A stretch of 64,000 nucleotides of DNA from Collybiopsis luxurians FD-317 M1 (GCA_000827265.1 KN834788.1:342856-406855), one strand, 5' to 3'. Counted from the stretch's first letter, positions 35,513 through 48,200 are shown. Made by a program: numbers and translations. Notes: generated from the sequence alone by a model not told the origin.

Positions 35513-37655
35513 ATGCTCCGTCCAGCCATGTTTCCTTCAACCTCTGCTGGCTCCGCTTCTGCTCCGAAACGATTCGATTCACTAAACGCGACCCAGCGTC
35601 GAGCTCCAGGTCACAATGTTCTCTCAAAAGGTAGACCGAGTAACGAAACCAATGGGACTACCCCAAATTCCGGTTCTAGTACCGGATCCAGCAAAGGGAA
35701 AGGCTCCTTTGTACCAAAAGACGAAGGATACTTCATGCAAGTTGAGGAAGAGTTGCACGATTTGCGAAGAGTCCATGCCCATGGGCAGGAAGACGATCTG
35801 AGAATGGCATTAGATAGGTGTATGGGGCGTGTTGGGGAAGTTGCTGGCCTCTTGACGGCAGCGTATGCTGCGTTCACGGATCTTCGTGTTGAGTTAGACG
35901 TGACGAGGTCAAATTTGCAGATGATCTCTGCAAATAATGAGATGCTAGAAGATGCGTTGAAGAATTTAAGTTCGCAGGTAAGTCTCCATTAGCAAGCGAT
36001 TTCTATCACGTCTTTGTCATTTGTTATTTTTACGTACGACTTTCGCGTTTTCTCCCCTTAATTTACGTTCTTTCTACCGTCGGAAAATTGTGAAGCTTAT
36101 TTTTATGATGTAGCATGGCACAAATCCTCGCGACGTCGGCTGGCGTCGTTTTACCCCAAACCACACTCCTTCTTCTTCTTCTACTCACGTTGATTCCCTT
36201 TCTACCGACCTCAAAACCAACGGCTCCTCTCATCCTGAAAATGTCGCTGGAAACGGATCCGGAGGTGGGACACCTCTCAGTCCCATCAGTAATCCCCCTT
36301 CTTCTCCGCCATTATCCGCCTCAGAAAGTGCTCAAGCCATGCCCCCACCGACGAACCACGCCCCGCCCCCTCAGGAATCCCGATTCTTCAAATTTCGGTT
36401 CAACTCTTCCTCCTCGAATTCCAGCTCCAACTCGACTACTCATTCGACGACGACGAGTCGGCCGCAGACGCCTGTGGCGGGGAACGACAGTCAAAGTCCT
36501 ACGATGGGTAACGCGCCCGCGTCTGCGTCTATATTAGGGAGACACCGTACCGCGTCGTCGTCTAGCGTCTCTCTCGTTGGTACCATCGTCGGTCCTCCAC
36601 CTCTTCCTCCAACCGACCCAGCCCTCTCCGCCGAACTGGACTCTCTGAAATCCCGCATCTCCCAAACCCAAGCCGAGCTTAACTCTCTCCGTCAAGAGCT
36701 CCAAACCGAAAGGGTGCGAAGGGAGAAGGAAGAGCAAAAGGTTGCGCAGGTGGTGAAGGAGAAGGAGGCTTTGGAAGGGGAGTTGGAGAGTTTGAGTCAG
36801 GCGTTGTTTGAGGAGGCGAATAATATGGTTGCGAGTGAGAGGAAGATGAGGGCGAGGGAGGAGGAGAAGTTTAGGAGGGAGAAGGAGGAGATGGGGGAGG
36901 AGATTAGGGAGGGGGTGGAGCAGAGGGAGGCGTTGAGGAGTGCGTTGAGGGTTTTGGAGGGTGAGGTTGGGAGGTTGAGGGGGTTGGTGAAGGGTGGTGA
37001 GGAGGGGATGAAAAGTGGAAATGGGGTTGGTGGCGGCGATGGAGGAAAGGAGGGGATGGGGGTGAAGCCGAGGAATTTGGATCTCCCGGAAGCAGGAGAC
37101 GATGACGACGAAGAATTTGAGGGGGGTGTACCGCAGACAGGATATAGCGCGTTACCTCAAACATCCTCGACGGCGCAGGCTGGGTCTGAGAGTGCTGGGA
37201 TCTCGCATTCGAGGTCGTCGTCGGAAGAAGGAATCAAGTCTGTTCCCTCTTCGAGGCCGTCGTCTAGGGTGGGCTCGGGCTCTTGGGAGCACGAGCGAGA
37301 GCATGAAGATGATCATCCGACGAAGGAACCTCCATCTCACTCCACCTCATCGGATCCTGCAATCGGCAGTAGTGCTTCGATATCCCCCACTGAATCTCCA
37401 GCGAAATTTTCGGCATCAGCATCCCCGACTCCGTTACCTCCCCCACCTCCATCCTCGTTCCCTGCTACAGCACTGACGAAGAGTATACATGACTCGCAGC
37501 CTCAGCTTCCAGAGGAAGCTGAATACGGATATTCGGTGGAGGATGATAATGACATGACGAAGGAAGAGGAGGGGGATAACGTGAAAGGGTCGACGCTGTT
37601 GCCGATACCGATTTCATTAGGGATTGATGATGAAAAGTCGCCTTGGGCGGATTGA
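35513..37655 (+). CDS. SEC2: Sec2-like Rab guanine-nucleotide exchange factor (668 aa)
   Basis: Predicted exchange factor for the secretory Rab GTPase (Sec4 in yeast), acting on post-Golgi vesicles and polarised exocytosis. Two exons, 35513-35977 and 36114-37655, are joined by a 136-nt intron. The ATG at 35513 is chosen because it opens MLRPAMFPSTSAGS in frame. Residues about 70-155 form a first coiled-coil region (VEEELHDLRRVHAHGQEDD, ELDVTRSNLQMISANNEMLE). Residues about 325-450 are the Sec2/Rabin8 GEF coiled coil (ELDSLKSRISQTQAELNSLR, LESLSQALFEEANNMVASER), with the SLSQALFEEANNMV core typical of the family. Residues about 155-320 and 470-668 are low-complexity Ser/Pro-rich, probably disordered and phosphorylated. 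It is the only intact copy among at least six partial ones in the window. Its coding sequence is clearly more GC-rich than the surroundings. Confidence 0.83.
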
Positions 37656-38165
37656 GGCTGGCTTCTCCATCGTTGGTCCGGACTTACCCGATTCCCGAAC
37701 TCTCCCGTCTTTCGACCCAAGCCTGATTTCCATCGTCGTCCATCGCAAATCTCCTCCATATCGCGTATACTTTCCCAGCCAAACCCATACCTCGTCGATC
37801 TCTGTTCTACTGTACTGATCCAAATACCGCTCAGTGCTTTGGCCGCTGGCTGCCTGTTTCTCTTTCTCCCTTTTTTTTTTTTCATCTCATCTTTTCGTAT
37901 TGGACGTCTATACTCACCTCATTTTTTCCCACGTTTTACATGCATCATTTGGCATATAAAAGTATCTGGTTCCTCGCATACATATTTGAAATACTACGTA
38001 CCACGTACTTGCTTTCTGTACTCGTATATCTATTACGCATCATATCTTGCGGAACTGTCACAAAGTCCTCGATCTTCGATTGACTTGATGTAAGTTTTCT
38101 TGAACCAGTTTGCGAGGGAGGAGGAGTATCAGAAGGCCTCATCTCCATAACTTCGAGCCACACCC

Positions 38166-39043
38166 AGACTATTATTGAAGGGCTGAGTCCTAATAGATAG
38201 ATCCGCTAGGGCGGGGTCCCACGGGGAACAGGGCCCGAACGGGAACGACGGGCGAGCTCAACCCACAGAGGGGAGGTAGACTACGATCGTCCCGTCGAGT
38301 AAATACAAAAAGATACATGACTGTAGACGCGTATAGGTTACATGTAAGTTACCAAGATCAACCAGATCAGTTTTGAGTTACTCGTCGTCGTCGTCTGTGT
38401 CCGAATCCTGTCTTACTCAAACGTCCGAACCCGTCTCCAAGGAGGGCTTCCAACGCGAAGTAACGTCATGTACGAATTTTCCAGCCGGAATAACCAGATC
38501 CCAATGAAAAACGACGGATTTTAGGTAGTGGGTAGCAGTGGTGTCGGATAAGACTCGGGATTGTGGAAGGGGAAGGGACCGGGATATGAGCTGAAGGATC
38601 GATGCTACTACTTGCCTAGATTGTAGTCTTATCCTTTGAACTAGGAATTACGCTTGTCTTCTTGCATTGTTTATTTCATCAATATACCCAAGGAGTTATA
38701 TCATGATGGTTTCCTATCATGCATGAAGGAAGAACGATCAATCTTTTTTAGTACGGCTTCAGTCTCGGAGTGACAACTGGCTGTCGGCTGTCGAAATGCT
38801 TGGCCGTTAAGCGACCGATGGTAGTCCTTGCAGGGGATCCTAACACATACCTTCGAGTCTCCAATATCATTGCCAGCCAGTGCCATGGGGTATTTCTGGC
38901 CATGAACCCTAGCAACATGACACAATCAATCTCTGGCGGGAGTTCATCATCCGAGGGCAATGAACAACAGGACGAAAGCATATATAAGCACTAGCGATGC
39001 TCTGCTGGTGTGGACAAAGTTTATTTTCTTCCACATTCGCTTC
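38166..39043. other. Intergenic, nothing recognised
   Basis: The SEC2 3' region continues to about 38165, the limit of similarity with the copied 3' flank near 52.37 kb. Beyond that only short frames occur. Confidence 0.45.
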
Positions 39044-40697
39044 ATGGCTTTTACCTCCTATAATTCTAAGTTGACTGAAACAGCAACATTTCAAGAGCTC
39101 AGCTCTGTATGTTCTTGCAACATTTCATATTCTTCTTGCATTAACAGAGTTGCCTGCGCCGTAGTACTTTCTGGGTTTGTAAAATCTTGTCCAAAAAATT
39201 TCAGCTCATCCACAATCATAGTTGCGACCTCCACTCTTCTCATTTATGACTATTGTCTGACTTTGGACTTGGAGTGCAAGCTAGTGTGGGCTCGGCCTTT
39301 GAAATGGTTTAATGTATTGTATCTGGTGCAGCGGTATCTGCCCTTGATAGATACTGTGGTCATGCTTAACATTGGTGAGCGAATGTAACCAAATTACCCT
39401 GGAGCACTGAACCTCCCTGTCAAAGGTACCTATGCTTCTACTCCTAGTCAAACATATTGTTATAGAGTGGATGATTCCGGACTATGTGTGTAACTTCTAA
39501 CAACTTTTGAGGAGTAATTAAAAAAGATGTGTCCATGCATGCAGGGCTCCATATTGCAGGGATAGGCTAGTCTCTCACTCAGTTTCTGATTGCAAACACA
39601 TTGCTCATGTACAGCAAACTCAAGGGTTATCGGAAGGTAAACTCTCCCATATGCTATTTAGGCTGTGTACTGATCTAATTTCCCCCTGCCCTTAAAGTTA
39701 TTCTCTCACTTCGAGTATGGGCGGTATCTCGAGATCACTTTCGCCATCTGGTATACGTCATTCCAGCATCCTTTGTTCTGGTGTGGGTCGCACTTTCGGC
39801 AATGATAGGTATATTCTGGTCTAGACACAGCTGTAGGTGTTCCCCTAGTCCCGATACCTTTTTCTCAGCAAAAGTTGGATTTTGCAGTTGATTCACGTCC
39901 GGCCTTAGACCCATTGGATCAAGGTTGTCTGCGTGCGCACAGCATAATCAACTTTGCAGTGCTCTATGGCTTAGTTATGCTGCATGAACTCGGTGGGCCT
40001 TTGTTTCTCCCTGCATGACCTGCAAACTAATTCATTTCTGTGGAAGGGGGTTTTACCATACTTGTCTATTGCACAGTCTTACAATGCGAGTACTAAATAA
40101 GATACTTTTTTTTAAGGTCTAATCTGAAAGTTCCTTCTCTCTAGATAGGGAAGGAAAGCACTCGAAGCTTTATAAACCTGTGTATCGCGACGGTGAGCAA
40201 CTTTGTGCCTTACTAAGCATATGCCAACTCCCGCACTATCCTCATTAAAGGTATATTTCAATATGTTCTGATGTTCGGTGAGCTATAACTTTGCATAGTC
40301 CGTCAAGATTTCTAACCGAACTTAGTACTGGTTATCATCAATCTTATCGTGGTGATATCCATATCGGTAAGTGCTTGAGAATTCCTCAGAGGTCTTTCAT
40401 CTTACTGGGTTACCCAACAATTCAGGTCAATCTCGATTTCCTTCTCATGCCGTAGGACTCTTTGCATTCGCTCATACAACTCGCGTGATGTTTGTCTGAT
40501 ACTAGCATTTTTACAGTTTGATCCGTGTCTTTCATTCCATCACAACAAGTCGAGTAGTGCTTCACATTCGCGAGGCAATGAATCAAACAGTCATCCAATC
40601 TTTCGGAGACCCAATTTCAACAGGCATAAGCAGCAATATTAGGGATCCCATTGAATTTTCTTCAAGACCTATACAATTACCGCATACAATGGGATAA
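39044..40697 (+). CDS. DUF6533 multi-pass membrane protein
   Basis: The DUF6533 signature is clear at about 39210-39375: TIIVATSTLLIYDYCLTLDL, then ECKLVWARPLKWFNVLYLVQ and RYLPLIDTVVMLNI, followed by a GTGAGC donor. Downstream exons are ILSLRVWAVSRDHFRHLVYV and PASFVLVWVALSAMIG (about 39705-39810), then GCLRAHSIINFAVLYGLVML (about 39930-39990). Further pieces are GIFQYVLMF and LVIINLIVVISIS (40250-40370), then SITTSRVVLHIREAMNQTV and the stop at 40695-40697. This is the usual order for DUF6533 proteins of Agaricomycetes: seven hydrophobic segments with a hydrophilic tail. Function is unknown for the family. The 5' end is uncertain: ATG 39044 is the nearest in-frame start, but one or two short introns may lie at 39105-39210. 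No break was found. Confidence 0.68.
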
Positions 40698-40765
40698 TCC
40701 CAAGACTACAATTCTAGTAAGCTTGGGATCATCCTATTTCCCCAGCAGTTACCTCAGTGACCACT

Positions 40766-40811
40766 TCATCTCATCCCATCCTATCCTATCCTATCCCATC
40801 CTATCTTATCC
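40766..40811. repeat. Pentanucleotide tandem repeat (CCTAT)n
   Basis: Imperfect tandem run of catcc/ctatc units just downstream of the DUF6533 gene. A low-complexity A/C-rich stretch (aagaacac/aacacc words) follows to about 41130. Probably polymorphic. Confidence 0.8.
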
Positions 40812-41832
40812 AGTACCTACTAATACTTGCCGGATCTGGCCCCAGCAGCAGTGTTGCCGAAGGCCCCTACCTGATGATGTGGTGGGTGTGGTGAGATAGA
40901 AAACAAACACCAAAAACACCCAAGAACACTAAGTTCAAAGGGGCCTTTAGCAGTTGAAGTTTAAATGGGGGTTGGAGTAGTAGTAGTGTTGGTAGAGTGC
41001 ACAAGTTTTAAGTTTAATCAAAATCCAAATTGCAATGTCAAAACCAAAATACCAAGTTCAAACACAATAATCAAGTTTAACAAGAACACCAAACACAGAA
41101 CAGAACACAGAACACCACTCTTTGACTTTAACTCTGCACCAAAGTTCTAGACTAATTCCAAACCAGATCGAATGCCTGATAAAGAGGGAGCTGTCAGAAC
41201 CTGACTCTCCTTCCCATTTCCTGTCTACTTATATACTAAAATCCCTTCCCCATATAGTATTTCCATGCAATATTAAATCTGATTCCCGCGACTATATAAC
41301 CTTTTCTACCTGGGTCCCCTTCATGAGTCATGATTTATATTGCCAACTTCGGCCATCTCGTCATGTCAAATAGCCAAATTAATGGCAGTTAAAATGCTGT
41401 TTCGCCGTGACAGGTCTAGACCCGGTAAAATGGGTAAATACCCCATATGAATAATACACTTGTCTGACATTGTCTTGGCCATTCTTGGGCAGTCCTGGTC
41501 ATTGTGGCACCATGAACATAGAACCTCGCACACTGTCACTGATCCATTCTCATGCAATTCTAGTCAGATACACTTGGAAAAACACTAAGTCCCTTTGATT
41601 TGGCTGGTCTAGAATTAAACTAAGGGATTCTATAATCACTGTACTGAAAGTATAACTCTGCTCACTGCCAGACTACAAGGTGAATCTGTACATTTTATAG
41701 ACTTGTAGTTGTCTCTGATGAGGAGCCAAGCTTGGAAAAGTATATGGTATGACAGCAGTCATATCACTGAATGGCATTTTCCTTTTGAACCAGCCAATGG
41801 CGGTTCTTTCCTTTCTCTCTCTTACTTCGACA
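40812..41832. other. Intergenic, nothing recognised
   Basis: Low-complexity A/C-rich sequence in the first 300 bp, then unique-looking sequence with frames below 85 codons. Confidence 0.45.
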
Positions 41833-43157
41833 ATGCAGACAAGGAGTGTAAATGCTTCGAAGTTAAATCAGTTGATTCAAAACCAGCTTGAAAAAGCGGA
41901 TCGCTATAAAGGAAAACTTATTCCTCCTGCAAATAAATTGGCTCCTCGCATCGTTCATCGCTCAATTGATTACACTGGCAAAATGACCGAAAGCGATCTT
42001 TCTGACGAGCCCATCGATGAGGTCGCATCACTCGTCCTCACAGATGCTGCCTCCTCGCCTTCCTTTTACTGGACCCTTGTAAAACCCATAATGGATCGTT
42101 TCTTGGAAAACTTGACAGAAAGAAGCTTAGAAGCAATATACGGAGTGCTCATCGAATGGAGACAGTCCTTCTGCCAAAGAGAACTTGTCGAGCTTCACTT
42201 ATCAAGTGCCGACCCTCCGCCATCTTTCGAAACTCTGCGAGGCTACCTTCAGGAATTGACGCCCTTAATTGTACTCAACGATAACATCGAGCCGGGAGGC
42301 TGAGGGTTTGTTGATAAAGGAGACGACAGTAACGAGGTCACGATTCTGGCTGAAGTAGCACTCGATCTAAATTTAGTTTGGAGGAATGAGGGACTTGTAC
42401 TGGAGGTATGTCATGTTATCCTTCAAGAAATAAATATCAACGAAACTACAGAGAGCCAATGATTGGCCCGACCATGCACTCCACATAACTTTCATGACCG
42501 CTACATCGACTTTACATGGGTTGATGCATGCATCTGCGAAATATGTTTTCCAGTCCCTCCAATTTTTAATGGGATTGACGATTCCGGACACCAATTAGAG
42601 CTGCCCGCTTGGAGAACAACACCATCAGCTGTGTGGGATGGAAGGCAGAATGAGACAGGAAGATTTCAACATATATCATATATCGTGGGGCGATATCACC
42701 TCGTACCGCGTCATTACCAAAAAATTGGTGAATCAGGTAAATTTCTGTGCAACTGAGATGGAATAATTGAAAGGGAATTTTTTTCAATCAAAAAGATCGC
42801 CGACTGAGTGCAAAAGCTTTGGAAACTTTGCGCTTCGACTGTGCGCTCTGCTCATTGCTCATCGAACCGGAGAACTCTGATCCACCTGAGTTCAGATTAT
42901 GTTATGGATTGGTCGGACTGGTTCAAATTCGAAAGACTCATAATCGAATCTGAGGAAGCTCCATCGTGGAATCCGAATGGTCCGTCAGGCAGTGGTTTGG
43001 TTGTTCTTGGCGAGGGCATCATCGGGGTGTCATGTGGAGGTGACAAGTGTAAGCAACTTGAAGACTTGACGGAAAGCACAACTAAGCTGGTCCTACAGAT
43101 TTGTGCACCTGTTTGGGAAGCAACCATAAACCTACATGTAGGAAATTTTCGAAATAG
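41833..43157 (+). pseudogene. Dead paralogue of the unknown gene at 52.5 kb
   Basis: Colinear with the intact gene at 52490-53853 over its whole length. It starts MQTRSVNASKLNQLIQNQL at 41833 and matches well through KPIMDRFLENLTERSLEAI. Three lesions are visible. A CGA codon of the intact copy corresponds to TGA at 42301-42303, which ends translation after IEPGG. Near 42555-42590 a net 7-base loss changes frame. Near 42893 a deletion of 32 bases, flanked by GATT in the intact copy, removes ten residues and shifts frame again. Intron positions are the same. An ordinary decaying duplicate. Confidence 0.8.
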
Positions 43158-44133
43158 CAAGTTCGAATTGTAACTTGTGTCAGCCTCATGTTGTATTTTA
43201 GGTAAATTAATATTCTATATCATACGCTGAAAAACAGACGAAGAATCTTTCCCTTTCCCTTTCTCTACCAGTGCCTATCCCTCAAAAATGCTTATAAGGG
43301 ATCTGTTGTGCTGAAAACCTCGGATTATTGTATAAGTTGATTCAGACGATTACATCTGAGCATCAACATCGAGCTAAGCGGTAAACAAGCTCAGCGCGAA
43401 ACGGGTATTTGGTCCGGTTTTTTTTTAGCTTTCAAACTCTCATGCTCCCTACTTTCCAGTTACCCATATCTACACGGGCGAAAATTATAGGTTATTTGTA
43501 TTCTTTTGCAACTGGTTGACTAACAGCTTTTATATCTTGCGGACCTGATGCGCCCAAGCACAAACGAAAGCGAATGAAAATCAGTCAATCCGTATGACGG
43601 ATTTAGCGACAAGTTGTCCCAACATTGGATGACACCTTCGTGGGGAAAGGAAATGATATTGATTATCAAGACGGTTGTCGCTGCAATGATGATAAGGTGA
43701 GGTAGTGTAAGGAAGTTTATTACTGGCTTGAAACAAATGGTTGTCTCGTTGGGAAATGTGTACTGCACAGGGAGTGAATTCACTTCAAGGCAGTATTGTT
43801 TGTGTGTTTGACAGAAGATAACAACTCGTGATTTCGACACAGAGGCAGCAACCGAATATGCGGGCATTCGCGATTTTATAGTCATGCTCAAGCAAGCTTC
43901 TCTCCAGGAAGTGGAGCCTAGTTGCAAAATCTGCGAATATTTAGACGTGGCGGCGAGACCGACCGATAAACCGTTGACCCATTGATGCATCAAGGGTCTT
44001 GTACTTGCTCCATCTTCTCCCGGGTGTATTGTGCCTAATTGTAATTGGAGATGCATAGATTGTATCGAGCCACTTGATTCTACAGTAATTATATAACAAC
44101 TGGTAAAGCCTGCCAATTGGCTCTTGAAAATGA
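43158..44133. other. Intergenic, one unexplained long frame
   Basis: A 205-codon minus-strand frame (43520-44137) overlaps the 3' end of the next 7-TM gene in another frame. It has one hydrophobic segment (LPHLIIIAATTVLIINIIS) but no recognisable domain or splicing signals. I do not call it a gene. Confidence 0.4.
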
Positions 44134-45502
44134 TCATTCTGAGGGGTTCCTTCCGGAGTGTGAACGGACAATAGTAGTTGAAATATTGTCTTCCCGGTGA
44201 GAGCTTTCAAATGTCTGGTTGAGATGAAAAGTCTCATTTACTGGAGAACTATCCATGTTGATTAAAACGACAACTGCCATGGGATACCATGCCTATTAAA
44301 TTTAAGGATGAATATCAGCTGTGCTTACAAAATCATAAAAGAGACCTACAGAAGCAAGACCGTTTATACCACCCATAACATTGTAAGCCAGGAGAAATCC
44401 ACCGCTATTTACAGGTCCATATATGTGGAGGAGGGTAAGGAGAGTATAGATGACCTGTATTGTGCAATATATAGCACCAGACTCAATGAACAAAAGTAGA
44501 ATATTCTGAGCCCTAGTTCGTTTGTGAATGGCAACTTCAATTGTTATTTGATGGTGATTCCTGAGCAGCAAACCGAATGGTCAGAGTTGTGTAACTATTA
44601 CAGGAAAACTTTAAATCACATACCATGCCCTCCATGCAATCAATCCTGTTGCAAACATGTTAACTACAAGTGAAACCATAATTGATATCCAGTCCAAGGT
44701 CGTAGCAGAATTGGATATTGATACTTGAATCTCAATGTTATCCACAATGCAATCAGCAATTTGAATTCCTATATGGTATCATATCAAGGGTTCAGTGAAC
44801 TTGTTAGCCTGAGATGGGCTGACTATGCACCAATATTGAAAATTGTGAGGATCATAAGTGCGATTTGCCAACGCCTTTCCTGCTGAAACAAGACCCAGGC
44901 TCTCCAAACTACGATGAAATCACTCAAAAGAACCTGGATAATGGAATCAAGCCATTGAGTGAGAGATCAACACAGTAAACTCACGGAAATTGTTATATCC
45001 CAGCTTGACATATAATTTAAGGGCAAAGCTTTGATGTTCGACTTTTGAGCTAGCGCTTCAAGTTCTCCCTGCTTCTTTGGCTCTATGTCAACAAGAATGA
45101 CCTGGTCTTGTATGAAAGGGGCTGCTGCGTTGACAAACATATTCCAAGTCAAGGCCGTAAATGTGATGATTAGGCAGGCAAGCAGAGCAATCCTTGAACG
45201 GGTCCAGGATTTGGTTCTAGAAGGATGCCGCAAATATACCGACATGTGAGTTAACAGTCTTAGAAGCAATCTCTGACATCTCATACATCAGGATGTAACT
45301 AGCAATGGACATTCCTAAGACAGATACACCTAGAGGAAGTAAGTCATTATCAACTTGTTCAGTATGAAATTGACGGAGTTTGGAGTAAGTTGAATGATGT
45401 ATGTTACATACCCAAGCCAGTAACTTCTATTAAAGAAGCTACAATATTGTTGCGGATGACAGTGCCGATGGCGGTAAGGGTCTGTTGCTCTTGCGGAGTC
45501 AT
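44134..45502 (-). CDS. 7-TM membrane protein, basidiomycete family (copy 7)
   Basis: Starts MTPQEQQTLTAIGTVIRNN at 45502, ending exon 1 at EVTGLGM. The third exon reads RIALLACLIITFTALTWNMF and ends LPLNYMSSWDITISV. The next exon is LLSDFIVVWRAWVLF, then QIADCIVDNIEIQVSISNS with a membrane segment and FATGLIAWRAW. The long exon carries NILLLFIESGAIYCTIQVIY. The final exon reads AWYPMAVVVLINMDSSPVNE with a roughly 35-residue polar tail (stop at 44134). The last intron carries a stop and must be spliced. It is separated from the main array by the SEC2 and DUF6533 genes but has the same orientation and exon plan. Confidence 0.7.
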
Positions 45503-47435
45503 GAGTCAAATGAAAGCTGTTTTTGCCTGCCACTGTAGGTTCCTCCTTTATAGCAAAGTACTCAAAGAGCCGATATCTTGAGTTTTTTATAAACTGGGAT
45601 ATACGGCATAGTTATTGTATATCGATGTATTGTTAATTACTTCCTAGAGAGGTTTAGTAGCATGATGTAGTACGCTCTCATCATCTATGACTGCCAATGT
45701 TAATCGACAGTCTACTTAGTACTGATAGGGAACTAGTGATGCGGTCCCTGAACTTCATCGAGAATTTGAGGCTTGTTCCTTGATTCTGGCAAGAAGAAAT
45801 CTATCACAATTCACAATGGTCGCCTATGATCCCTGTAACTCAAGCAAAAAATAAAAACCAAACACCGCTCCATATATGCATGAGCACCAAACGCTGACTT
45901 CAAAGAGTCATTAGAAATAATTTATAAAAGGTTAAAGCCAATATCACAAGGCACAAATTGAAAATCATATTCAGTTATAAAAAAACAGACTCTCATCAAC
46001 TAACAACATCATTGATGACAACCGTGGGGCAGCCGCTAAGATGTCGACCGCATGTGAGTACATCTCATATTAGCAGAGAATGAAAGCATGTGAATCAAAG
46101 AATACAGGTAAAAAAAAAGAGGTAGAAGAGAAGAAAGGGAAAAAATTACAGAAAAGCAGCAGATTAAATGGAATGAAAGTAGACACCCGAACAGTTTAAT
46201 AACGGAAGGAGAGAAGTAATCAGGTGGCCAATTTATAACAGGAGAATAGGTATATATATATGGTCATATTAATACCTTAATTGAGAGAAGGAACAAAAAA
46301 AGAAAAAGCTGAATAAGAAAAACTCGCAGACCAGGTAAAATTATTGCAAGGGAAAAGGAAAACAAAGGAGGTGAGATTGCGCGATATAGATAGCAATCCT
46401 GGCGAAGGGGATATTAATGGATATCATTCATCATTCATGCTCAATCAACAGTCAAACCATCCGAAGAAGCTGATCTGGGAGTGAAATTCTCATCGCAGCC
46501 GGGAAATGGCATGTTTGCCATCCTTGAGAAGTTGAGATACGAGGCGAGCAGATAATAGCATTGATAATTATAATCCCGGCGAGTAAGAACTATGACAAGA
46601 AATTGAAGTTTCCTGTCCCTCATTAGTATGCTCTCCTTAACCATCTTCGACCTCAATCGGGATATAAGTTAAACATTTAGCTGAGTAAAACCCGGGCCAG
46701 ATATCTCCGTTGGAATATCTCCCGGTTTACGGCCATGGCTGTCCTCAACTCAGTGCCCTTCCGCCTGGCTAGAGGTAATCAGAACTGACTCTACTCACCT
46801 GACACTGTCAAGCAATCAACACAGACTCGATCGGATTGTCTACCGAAAAACAAAATATCTATAGACACGGAGAAGCACACAAGAGGTCTTTCTCATCAAT
46901 TTCGCGAAGCAAGAAAACAAATCTTGGAGACGTACAGAAGCCAGCTTCGTTAGTAACAATGTTCCGAAGAATAAGGGGAGTATTACAGGAAAACCCTAAT
47001 GGTCCTTTGTATGCAGTGAGAGATTAGCTGATTCCATGCCCTCCCCATCCTATAAGGCAGGGAAGTAAAAAAAGACATGGGAACTAAAGTCATCTCTCAC
47101 CGAAAGGCAAACACAGCCTATACGCCCTAAATTAATTGACCCATCCTTCCACTATGCTCTCCGCTTCAGCAGATGAACAGAGGTGTCTGTACGGAATCTA
47201 TGGCAATCTATCAGGCAAAAAGGAGATGTATCTATCTGTCGTCTTAATTGACATAAAAAAAACTGCAAAACCTTCGTACTGTATATGCCTCATGCTTGCA
47301 GGATCTGGTCGGCCAAAATATTTCATCATTGTATCACACGTTCCGTCATTACTCAGGCAAAAATAGAAACGACAGAAAACTCACTTGAGATATGGCAAAC
47401 TCCTCGAAAGCACACCCACCTTATACCTGATTTCG
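45503..47435. other. Intergenic, no supported gene
   Basis: About 1.9 kb with A-rich low complexity at 45850-46400 and frames of 76 codons or fewer. Nothing recognised on either strand. Confidence 0.45.
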
Positions 47436-47439
47436 GCGC

Positions 47440-48200
47440 CGCATTTGGACCTAAAGCAGAAAGAGAAACGGTTAGCCAGCGGCCGAAAGCACTGACCAGT
47501 GTTGGGACAGGTGCAGCAGAACAAAGTTCGACGAGGTATGGATATGGCTGGGACAGCACCATTTAGCGAACCCGGGGAATCGGGTAAGTCCGGACCGAGT
47601 CACCGCAAGCAGGCCTCAATCTGCCCAAGGCGACTTTTCATCGTCCATCCCCAATGAGATCGGTATCGGCAGCAAAGTCGACCCTCCCGCGTCATTGATC
47701 TCCTCCTCCTCCTCCTCCTTCGTATATGATCATCGACCCCCAAATATCCATACTCAGATGCTCGCAAAAGCTGAGCCTGCGAATCATCTATACCCTTTGA
47801 GAGTGCTGTAGTAGGGAGCGAGGATGAAGGTGGTGGAGGTAGTGGGGTTGAGGATGTAGATCCTAAACTTCTCGCTGCAGGTTCGGAGGAGGATATTGAA
47901 GAATCAGCGCCAATTACAGAATCTGACACGGTGGTGTGAGAGCGTCATTGCCACGTCATCTTCATGCCCTCGCTCTTGCTCCAAAGAGCCTGAACCCACC
48001 CTGGACAATGGTCTCGAAGAGGGGACAAGCTTGATCCCTCCTTCTGATGGCAACCTTGAATCGAGGTTCCAGCACTTTCAGCCCCAGCCTGCGCGGTCGA
48101 GGCCATCTGCAGTACGCCCCATCAGTGCCTTCATCATCACCGTCTCCCGATTCCGGAAGATCCAAATTCCTCGGCTTCAATCCCATTCTCGCTCTCAGTC
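47440..48200 (-). pseudogene. Inverted fragment of the SEC2 3' half
   Basis: On the minus strand it matches the C-terminal third of SEC2 and its 3' flank. GLKPRNLDLPESGDGDDE and the region around it correspond to MGVKPRNLDLPEAGDDDDEE. TPLPPPPSSSLPTTALSKGI corresponds to TPLPPPPPSSFPATALTKSI, and MKSRLGQ corresponds to DEKSPWAD in a shifted frame. The 3' flank match runs to about 47440 (tacctcgtcgaRct...ggccgctggct). A (TCC)n expansion replaces the acidic stretch, and several frameshifts are present. The 5' half of the gene is absent. Confidence 0.72.

Noticed and set aside
36115..37476. Alternative-frame and antisense long frames within SEC2
   Set aside because: They are shadows created by the GC-rich, serine/proline-rich SEC2 coding sequence; only the frame continuing exon 1 has the Sec2 coiled coil.
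43520..44137. 205-codon minus-strand frame next to 7-TM copy 7
   Set aside because: It overlaps the true 3' end of the 7-TM gene in another frame and has only one hydrophobic stretch. Not enough to call a gene.
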